Shown piece after piece: positions 1 to 4,997 of a stretch of DNA of 6,837 nt. Numbering within the stretch: the stretch's first letter is position 1; each line of letters starts with the position of its first letter. The DNA is taken from the NCBI GenBank assembly GCA_947491605.1, contig CANLJW010000047.1, positions 1-6,837 on the forward strand, given 5' to 3'. Both the position numbers and the translations under genes were made by a program. This DNA comes from UBA7398 sp947491605 (GTDB lineage Bacteria; Actinomycetota; Actinomycetes; Nanopelagicales; Nanopelagicaceae). A model generated the notes under the pieces. The model was not told the origin of the DNA and ran no database searches. It worked only from the letters and a program-made list of their open reading frames with translations.

Positions 1-15
1 GAAAGGTACTACCCA

Positions 16-21
16 TAGGCT
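16..21 (+). promoter_or_regulatory. Putative -10 element for leaderless serC
   Basis: The hexamer TAGGCT fits the actinobacterial -10 pattern TANNNT. It ends exactly 6 nt before the serC ATG at 28, so transcription would begin at or next to the A of the start codon. No convincing Shine-Dalgarno lies at normal distance; the only purine-rich run is near position 2-6. Leaderless mRNAs are common in actinobacteria. The -35 region would lie outside the window. The same spacing recurs at 3631-3637, which raises my confidence slightly, but TANNNT is a low-information motif. Confidence 0.4.
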
Positions 22-27
22 ACGCAG

Positions 28-1152
28 ATGAGCGAACCGATAATAATTCCAAATAATTTAAAGCCAGTTGATGGTCGTTTTGGTTGTGGGCCATCAAGAA
101 TTCGACCTTCAGTAATCTCAGCATTAACATCAAGTGGTACAAATATTCTTGGAACTTCACACCGACAAAAGCCAGTAAAGCAAGTAGTAAATCGGGTTCG
201 TGCTGGACTTACTTCACTTTTCTCATTACCTGAAGGTTATGAAGTAGTGCTTGGAAATGGCGGTTCTACTGCATTTTGGGATATTGCAACTTTCGGGCAA
301 ATTGAAAAGAAATCACAACACTTAAATTTCGGAGAGTTCTCCTCGAAGTTTGCTGAAGCCGCAAAAGCTGCACCATTCCTTGATGATCCCACTGTTATCA
401 AATCCGAACCAGGCACTCATCCACTTCCAATTGCAGAATCTGGCGTTGACGTCTATGCACTTACTCATAACGAAACAAGTACCGGAGTTTCGATGCCGAT
501 TAAGCGGCCGGCCGGAACTGATGGCGCGCTAGTTTTAGTAGATGCAACTAGCGGTGCAGGTGGGTTAGCAGTTTCCGCAACTGAATTCGATACTTATTAC
601 TTTGCTCCGCAAAAATCTTTCGCCTCAGATGGTGGGCTTTGGATCGCTTTGATGAGTCCAGCTGCGCTAGCACGAGCTGCAAAAATTAAAGAGAGCGGCC
701 GTTGGGTTCCAGCGTTTTTTGATTTAAACATTGCCATTGAAAATAGTAAGTTAGATCAAACTTATAACACTCCTGCAGTCGCAACTCTAATTATGTTGGC
801 TGAACAAATTGAGTGGATGAATAATAACGGTGGCTTAAAATTTGCCGCTGGTAGAAGTGCAGAATCGGCTTCCAAAATTTATGGTTGGGCTGATAGAACC
901 AGTTACACAACGCCATTTGTTACCGATCCTGCAGCGCGTTCAAATGTAGTTGCGACCATCAACTTTGATGAATCAATTGATGCGCTTGAAATTGCTAAAG
1001 TTTTACGCGCTAACGGCATAGTTGATACTGAGCCGTATCGAAAGCTCGGTAAGAATCAACTTAGAATTGGCATGTTCCCTGCTGTTGACCCTGCCGATAT
1101 CGACGCGCTAATTTCTTGTATCGAATACCTCGTTTCCGCGCTAGCAAAATGA
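28..1152 (+). CDS. serC: Phosphoserine aminotransferase (actinobacterial type)
   Basis: This is a class V, PLP-dependent aminotransferase of 374 residues, the usual length for the actinobacterial SerC subfamily. It converts 3-phosphohydroxypyruvate and glutamate to 3-phosphoserine and 2-oxoglutarate in cytosolic serine biosynthesis, and family members can also act in the PLP-synthesis route. The sequence follows the mycobacterial SerC pattern from end to end. The N-terminal DGRFGCGPS segment (15-23) and the GTSHR motif (42-46) belong to the active site. HNETSTG (147-153) and VDATSGAGG (171-179) follow. The PLP lysine is K196 in YFAPQKSFASDGG. TYNTPA (245-250) and the C-terminal EPYRKLG and LRIGMFP motifs, the latter with R346, are present. 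No catalytic motif is missing. The ATG at 28 gives the expected N-terminus; it lacks a clear Shine-Dalgarno but has a -10-like hexamer 6 nt upstream. The next gene starts 1 nt after its stop. Confidence 0.96.
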   Translation: MSEPIIIPNNLKPVDGRFGCGPSRIRPSVISALTSSGTNILGTSHRQKPVKQVVNRVRAGLTSLFSLPEGYEVVLGNGGSTAFWDIATFGQIEKKSQHLNFGEFSSKFAEAAKAAPFLDDPTVIKSEPGTHPLPIAESGVDVYALTHNETSTGVSMPIKRPAGTDGALVLVDATSGAGGLAVSATEFDTYYFAPQKSFASDGGLWIALMSPAALARAAKIKESGRWVPAFFDLNIAIENSKLDQTYNTPAVATLIMLAEQIEWMNNNGGLKFAAGRSAESASKIYGWADRTSYTTPFVTDPAARSNVVATINFDESIDALEIAKVLRANGIVDTEPYRKLGKNQLRIGMFPAVDPADIDALISCIEYLVSALAK

Positions 1153-1153
1153 T

Positions 1154-2317
1154 ATGAGCAGTACACCAACGGATAGAAAGTTTAAGCACGATGCAACATT
1201 TTGGAGCGTTGCGCTGCAATCCGCAGTATTTGGTTTTTTTATGGGCGGTTTCGGTCCAGCGCAACCGTTATTACAAAGCGACCAAGGAACAAGCGGTGCT
1301 ATCGCAGGGTTACATGGAACATCGCTTGGATTAGCGAGCATTCTGGCTGGTTTATTGAATGCTCGAGTAGTTCATAAATTTGGCAGGTTTAAGACTTCTT
1401 GGATTGGGATTGGCATATTTGGGGTTGGCGCAATGATGTTCATACTTGCACCATCTCCATTTATTTCAATTTTGGCATCTGCCATAATTGGAATTGGCGT
1501 TTCGCTAACAATAAATTCCGGTTTTGCGTTACTGACAAACCATTATACCAACCATCAAACTCGAGCAGCTTCACAAGCAAATGGTGTGAATTCATTATTT
1601 GTAGTTTTCGGAACGCTATTAATTGGTGCGTTAGCTGGAACTTCAATAAATTGGCGGTACGGTCTTTTATTAATTTTCCCAGCCGGAGCTGCACTTTATT
1701 TATTTGCTCGAAAACACAATAGTGAAGAACATATCCCAGAACTATCAGGCAGACAGAGTGGAAAATTAAGTGGCAAATATTGGATTGGTTGGATTGCAAT
1801 AACGCTCTGCATTTCAAGTGAATTTGCTATGACATTCTGGAGCGCATCACTATTTCGAGATCGTACCGATTATTCAGCCGCAACCGCCACGGTGGCGGTT
1901 CTGGCTGGCAGCTTAGGAATGGCACTTGGTCGATGGTTCGGTCCTTTAATTATGACCCATATCGATCTAGATCAACGATTAATTTTCCTACTCGTATTTC
2001 AACTCTCAGGTTTCATGGTGTTTTGGTATTCGCATGACGCGCTATTTTCATTCTTTGGGTTATTGATATCTGGGCTCGGAATTTCCATGCAATTCACTTT
2101 AAATTCCTTACGGTTAATCAGATTAAGTGAAAAACGTCCAGATTTAGCAATGGGAATCGGTGCACTTGGCGCAGGTTCGGCGATTGCGGTTGCGCCGCTT
2201 TTGCTTGGATTTTTAGCTGATCAGATTGGCATTTCCAAAGGTTATTTAATGGTTCCAATAATTGTCCTGATTGCAATAGTTTTAGTACTTGTTACCCCAA
2301 CCAAAGAATTGGATTAA
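1154..2317 (+). CDS. MFS permease, substrate unknown
   Basis: This is a 387-residue major facilitator superfamily protein with about 12 hydrophobic segments, roughly at 17-38, 50-70, 82-99, 103-127, 145-162, 168-185, 209-230, 241-262, 275-291, 297-317, 333-354 and 361-380. The segment GLLNARVVHKFGRFKT (66-81) sits at the loop 2-3 position of MFS motif A in degenerate form. The central loop (186-208) is short and hydrophilic. The second half (SEFAMTFWSASLFRDRT, 222-238) resembles FucP/YbjJ-like permeases, but that is not enough to name a substrate. The ATG lies 1 nt after the serC TGA, with no Shine-Dalgarno of its own, so expression by translational coupling in a serC operon is likely. That does not prove a role in serine metabolism. 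A GC-rich palindrome lies inside the gene at 1882-1900. Family call is secure; direction of transport and substrate are unknown. Confidence 0.88.
   Translation: MSSTPTDRKFKHDATFWSVALQSAVFGFFMGGFGPAQPLLQSDQGTSGAIAGLHGTSLGLASILAGLLNARVVHKFGRFKTSWIGIGIFGVGAMMFILAPSPFISILASAIIGIGVSLTINSGFALLTNHYTNHQTRAASQANGVNSLFVVFGTLLIGALAGTSINWRYGLLLIFPAGAALYLFARKHNSEEHIPELSGRQSGKLSGKYWIGWIAITLCISSEFAMTFWSASLFRDRTDYSAATATVAVLAGSLGMALGRWFGPLIMTHIDLDQRLIFLLVFQLSGFMVFWYSHDALFSFFGLLISGLGISMQFTLNSLRLIRLSEKRPDLAMGIGALGAGSAIAVAPLLLGFLADQIGISKGYLMVPIIVLIAIVLVLVTPTKELD
1882..1900. repeat. 19-bp palindrome inside the MFS gene
   Basis: AACCGCCAC and GTGGCGGTT are exact reverse complements separated by one base. As RNA it would fold as at least 8 bp with a 3-nt CGG loop. 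It is far more GC-rich than the surrounding coding sequence. It encodes part of an Ala/Thr/Val run (around residues 243-249) near the start of a predicted membrane helix, so it may simply be a product of codon choice. No T-run follows, so it does not look like a terminator. Confidence 0.5.
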
Positions 2318-2323
2318 TCACCT

Positions 2324-2404
2324 ATGAATTACCGAACTCGACGGATTGTCACGATTATTACTCTAATAACCCTAGTACTACTTATTCTCATAGGTAGTTT
2401 CTAA
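2324..2404 (+). CDS. Possible 26-residue single-pass membrane peptide
   Basis: A short ATG-to-TAA frame begins 6 nt after the stop of the MFS permease. It encodes a peptide with a basic head (MNYRTRR) followed by an almost unbroken hydrophobic stretch of Ile, Leu, Val and Thr (residues 8-24) and ends in GSF. Basic N-terminus plus one helix-length hydrophobic run is the classic layout of a small inner-membrane protein with its N-terminus in the cytoplasm. It would be the third gene of the serC unit. Its last 27 nt overlap, on the opposite strand, the 3' end of the exporter gene ending at 2378. No strong Shine-Dalgarno precedes it. I do not recognise a family. A chance ORF in AT-rich DNA is possible, but position and residue pattern favour a real gene. 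Confidence 0.45.
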   Translation: MNYRTRRIVTIITLITLVLLILIGSF

Positions 2405-3625
2405 AACATCACCTACTAAGAAACTCGCTGGCGTTTCAATCCGGTTCTTAAATTTAAGATAAACCAAAGTTGCTGCCGCAAAGGTAATAGAACCACAAAT
2501 GAACATAGTTTGGCGCACACCAATAGTTGTGCTTAGCCACCCAATCAGTGGCGAACCAAGTGGTGTTCCGCCCATAAAAATAGTTAAATAAATTCCCATT
2601 ACCCGACCGCGAATTGCTGGATCAGTTCGGACTTGCACCATTGAATTTGCACTTACTAAGGTCAATAGCGCAATACAGCCACCAATTGGAAGTAAGCACG
2701 CATAAACTGTAAAAGTTGGAGCAAAACTTTCAATTACAACAATTACTCCAAATAGCGCAGAACCTCGCATTACATATGAAGGATGACGTTTCTTCTCTAA
2801 TCGTGCTGAGATAAGCGCACCAGTGAGCGAACCGATTGCCAGAATACTTCCGAGCGCTCCATAAGATGCTGCACCTTTACCAAAAACTTTTGTCGTCATC
2901 AAAGTATTAAATAACATAAAATTTAGACCAAAAGTTGCGGTAAAAAAAACTGTAATCATCACTGCATAAATATCGGGCCGGGCTTTCACATATCTAAATG
3001 CTTCCGAAATTTTTGCATTTAGATTTGGTTTATTCTCAATAAACATATCGCGTTCTCGTAAAAACAAAAGCGCGGTAATGATAAATAGGTATGAAACCGC
3101 ATTTAATAAGAAGGATGGTCCGGTACCAAATGCCGCAATTAATAAGCCTGATAAACCTGGTCCAATTAGTCTGGCTAAGTTGAAGTTCGCAGAGTTAAGG
3201 CTTACTGCATTTGGTAAATCAGCTTTACCCACTATTTCTGCAGTAAAGCTCTGTCTAACCGGAGCGTCAATCGCGCTGGCGGTCCCAAGTGTGAATGCAA
3301 AGAAAAATACATGCCAAAGTTTTACCTGTTCTGTTACAACAAGTGTGCCAAGTATCGTTGCCGAAAGACCGCCGCTGATGTTACAAATAATTAGCGTTCT
3401 TCGTTTATTAAAACGATCAGCAATTTTTCCTCCTTGCATGCTCAATAGCAAAGCTGGCAAGAATTGCAACCCAACGACAAGTCCGACATAAGTTCCGCTA
3501 CCAGTTAATTGCAATACCAACCAATCTTGCGCAACCCGTTGAGCCCAAGTGCCAATATTGGAAGCCGTGCTTGCCGGATAAAGAATACGAAAGTTGCGAT
3601 GCTTAAAAGACCGCATTGAGTTCAT
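2378..3625 (-). CDS. DHA3-type MFS exporter (EntS/MFS_3-like)
   Basis: This 415-residue integral membrane protein belongs to the major facilitator superfamily, in the drug/siderophore exporter group related to EntS (MFS_3). The N-terminus reads FKHRNFRILYPASTASNIG (7-25) and then TWAQRVAQDWLVLQLTG (26-42), a hallmark of this group. MFS motif A appears as GGKIADRFNKRR (65-76). The conserved AIDAPVRQSFTAEIV (118-132) and QVRTDPAIRGRVMGIY (331-346) segments are present. About 12 hydrophobic segments are visible, with a cytoplasmic loop near 190-215. Substrates in this family vary, including siderophores and drugs, so none is assigned. The start at 3625 gives the family-typical N-terminus; the ATG three codons later is an alternative. 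There is no Shine-Dalgarno, but TAGAGT lies 6 nt upstream, suggesting a leaderless mRNA. It diverges from the DUF2530 gene and converges on the serC unit. Confidence 0.9.
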   Translation of the reverse strand: MNSMRSFKHRNFRILYPASTASNIGTWAQRVAQDWLVLQLTGSGTYVGLVVGLQFLPALLLSMQGGKIADRFNKRRTLIICNISGGLSATILGTLVVTEQVKLWHVFFFAFTLGTASAIDAPVRQSFTAEIVGKADLPNAVSLNSANFNLARLIGPGLSGLLIAAFGTGPSFLLNAVSYLFIITALLFLRERDMFIENKPNLNAKISEAFRYVKARPDIYAVMITVFFTATFGLNFMLFNTLMTTKVFGKGAASYGALGSILAIGSLTGALISARLEKKRHPSYVMRGSALFGVIVVIESFAPTFTVYACLLPIGGCIALLTLVSANSMVQVRTDPAIRGRVMGIYLTIFMGGTPLGSPLIGWLSTTIGVRQTMFICGSITFAAATLVYLKFKNRIETPASFLVGDVLETTYENK

Positions 3626-3630
3626 TGGAG

Positions 3631-3637
3631 TACTCTA
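3631..3637. promoter_or_regulatory. Putative shared bidirectional -10 element
   Basis: The 7-mer TACTCTA reads as TACTCT on the plus strand (3631-3636) and TAGAGT on the minus strand (3637-3632), both fitting TANNNT. Each hexamer ends exactly 6 nt before an ATG: 3643 on the plus strand (DUF2530) and 3625 on the minus strand (exporter). Both genes would be leaderless and driven by one symmetric element. No good -35 hexamer is visible on either side. The call rests on geometry alone. Confidence 0.45.
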
Positions 3638-3642
3638 TTTCT

Positions 3643-3819
3643 ATGAGAGGCTCGATACCAGTAATAGTGGCCGGAATCATTGCTTGGATAATTGTTTTTG
3701 CGTTTGCGCTTGCAACTGATGCTGATAGCAAAATCTTATACACGTGTGCAGTCGGAATCGCTTTCGGATTAATCGGAATCCGATACACGATTCGTCGAGC
3801 TAAAAGAGAGAGTAATTAA
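3643..3819 (+). CDS. DUF2530 family small membrane protein
   Basis: This encodes a small protein of 58 residues from the ATG at 3643, with two hydrophobic segments, about residues 4-22 and 31-47, and a basic C-terminal tail (RYTIRRAKRE). The pattern of an Ala/Gly/Trp-containing first helix, a short acidic linker (DADSK), a YTC..G..FGLIGI second helix and a terminal RR tail matches the actinobacterial DUF2530 family, whose function is unknown. In-frame TTG codons at 3616 and 3625 would add 9 or 6 residues; the family often has a short N-terminal lead, so they cannot be excluded. I prefer the ATG because TACTCT lies 6 nt upstream; a GGAG at 3627-3630 is 12 nt away, longer than usual. It diverges from the exporter gene, and its stop codon overlaps that of the convergent cold-shock gene. 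Confidence 0.75.
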   Translation: MRGSIPVIVAGIIAWIIVFAFALATDADSKILYTCAVGIAFGLIGIRYTIRRAKRESN

Positions 3820-4199
3820 CCTTCGATTTGTTGTGCAATACCGCGCAAAACTTTAGCAACGCGAGCCGCTTCAGCTTCTGATGGATAGCGTCCTTGACGT
3901 AAGCCATTTCCAACTCGATCTAACATTTTAATGCTCTCTTCTACAATCACAGCAAGATCATCGTGGTTGGTACGAGCATTTGCTGCCAATGAAGGCGGTG
4001 CATCAATTATCCGAATCGAAAGCGCTTGTGGACCGCGACGACCATCTGCAACACCGAATTCCAATTTAGTGCCAGGCTTGATAGTTGTGACACCGTCAGG
4101 CAGGTTCGCAGCTGCGAGATAAACGTCTTCGCCTTCATCTGATGCAATAAAACCAAAACCTTTTTCAAGGCTGAACCATTTAACGCGTCCAGTTGGCAT
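3816..4199 (-). CDS. Long-form actinobacterial cold-shock protein
   Basis: This 127-residue nucleic-acid-binding protein has an N-terminal cold-shock domain (1-66) and a C-terminal extension. MPTGRVKWFSLEKGFGFI (1-18) contains the first strand and the RNP1 motif KGFGFI. The RNP2 position reads DVYLAAANL (25-33): the aromatic residue is Tyr, and the His found in E. coli CspA is Ala. ADGRRGPQALSIRI (51-64) is typical of the actinobacterial CspB-like group. Residues 78-127 form a predicted helical region characteristic of long-form members. Expected roles are single-stranded RNA/DNA binding and RNA chaperoning. The frame is open upstream to 4280, but 4199 is chosen because homologues start MPTG and a GGAG lies 6 nt upstream (4206-4209). 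It follows DUF3027 by 100 nt on the same strand. Its TAA overlaps the stop of DUF2530. Confidence 0.92.
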   Translation of the reverse strand: MPTGRVKWFSLEKGFGFIASDEGEDVYLAAANLPDGVTTIKPGTKLEFGVADGRRGPQALSIRIIDAPPSLAANARTNHDDLAVIVEESIKMLDRVGNGLRQGRYPSEAEAARVAKVLRGIAQQIEG

Positions 4200-4299
4200 G
4201 AGGGTCTCCAATTCAAGTTTTAAGTATTCGTTTAGGTAAGCCGCGGGGTGCGGGCAGAGGAGTACTTTATCGCAGATCAATTGCGACTTGGTAACGGGT
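4200..4299 (-). other. Gap between DUF3027 and cold-shock gene
   Basis: This 100-nt gap precedes the cold-shock gene. It contains the Shine-Dalgarno GGAG at 4206-4209. A GC-rich stretch at about 4241-4260 can form a short bulged stem (GCCCGC with GCGGC on the minus strand). A 5-bp inverted repeat, TCGCA/TGCGA, lies at 4270-4286. Neither is followed by a T-run, so I do not call a terminator. I could not identify a TANNNT plus -35 pair with confidence. The gap could be a structured leader of the cold-shock mRNA or a processing region in a groEL-DUF3027-csp transcript. Confidence 0.4.
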
Positions 4300-4989
4300 T
4301 TATTCGGTTACTAAAGCCTCTGAGTGCGCACCGCAGCCGTGATCGATCGAAACTACGCGACCATCTTCGGGAGAAATTGCGTTGGCGCAGACGCCAAAAG
4401 CTTGGCGGAGTGAGCCGGCAATTGAAATATAGAAACCGCATGATGCGCAATTTTTTGGTGCAAATTGCGCCATTGGAGTGTTCGGTCCGCGATCACCTTC
4501 GTGCCAACGTTTGCTTGCTTGATCGCGACCAACGATTGAAAGCACGCGGGCTCGACCTAAACCAAATTCAAATAATTGGCTGAGCTCTAGCTCTTCATCA
4601 CCAGGAAGAACTGCATAACCTGGAACTAAACGTTCATCATCTGCGGCGGTTGGTACAACATCGCCAACGCCAACATCGCCAGGTTGAATTCGATCTCGGT
4701 AAGGAATCCACTCGGGGGCGAGTAAAGAATCAACACCTGGCAATAGAACTACATCACAAATTGTTGGTGCGCTATCGCTATCAACTTTTGTAACTGTTAC
4801 TGCCCAACGCCAACCTAAATATCCAGGAAGTGCAGCTTCGAATAAGTAAGTAGCAACATGATCTTCATCGGATTCAATCGAAACTATCTCGCCGACAAAT
4901 TTCGAATCGCGGGCATCCGCAATAGCTGCAGACTTGGCTAGCTCTGCAGCACTGAAAATGTCGCGCGATTTCGAAGTTTTAGATGCCAT
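4300..4989 (-). CDS. DUF3027 family protein with Cys-rich C-terminus
   Basis: This conserved actinobacterial protein of unknown function has 229 residues. Family signatures are clear: GYLGWRWAVTV (56-66), CDVVLLPG (78-85), LLAPEWIPYRDRIQPGDVG (89-107), DERLVPGY (118-125) and GLGRARVLS (143-151). The C-terminus carries CASCGF (181-186), GVCAN (199-203) and DHGCGAHSE (216-224). The four Cys (181, 184, 201, 219) with His217 and His222 look like a possible metal site; this is inference from the pattern. There is no signal peptide or membrane helix, so it is probably cytosolic. The start ATG lies 8 nt after the groEL stop with only a weak purine run, so co-transcription and perhaps coupling with groEL are likely, placing it under the same heat-shock control. 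A cold-shock gene follows. This neighbourhood with cold-shock genes is also known to me from other actinobacteria, which hints at an RNA- or stress-related job but does not establish one. Confidence 0.9.
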   Translation of the reverse strand: MASKTSKSRDIFSAAELAKSAAIADARDSKFVGEIVSIESDEDHVATYLFEAALPGYLGWRWAVTVTKVDSDSAPTICDVVLLPGVDSLLAPEWIPYRDRIQPGDVGVGDVVPTAADDERLVPGYAVLPGDEELELSQLFEFGLGRARVLSIVGRDQASKRWHEGDRGPNTPMAQFAPKNCASCGFYISIAGSLRQAFGVCANAISPEDGRVVSIDHGCGAHSEALVTE

Positions 4990-4997
4990 TAGTTTTC

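Noticed and set aside
350..532. Alternative frame inside serC
   Set aside because: Overlaps a well-supported conserved gene and has no recognisable protein features.
2320..2395. Inverted repeat ACCTATGA / TCATAGGT flanking the small peptide frame
   Set aside because: Only 8 bp with a 60-nt loop and no T-run; plausible by chance and not a terminator. It would pair the small ORF's start region with its end, but I have no further support.
3078..3491. Plus-strand 137-codon open frame opposite the exporter gene
   Set aside because: It is antisense to conserved MFS motifs and its translation lacks family features.
4200..4280. N-terminal extension of the cold-shock protein by 27 residues (start at 4280)
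   Set aside because: The MPTG start at 4199 matches the family and has a Shine-Dalgarno 6 nt upstream; the extra residues show no recognisable pattern.
4270..4286. Hairpin TCGCA/TGCGA after DUF3027 as a terminator
   Set aside because: Stem is only 5 bp and no T-rich tail follows in the direction of transcription.
4646..4682. Repeated motif AACATCGCCA in DUF3027
   Set aside because: It encodes the conserved PGDVGVGDV segment; the repetition reflects repeated Gly-Asp-Val codons rather than a repeat element.
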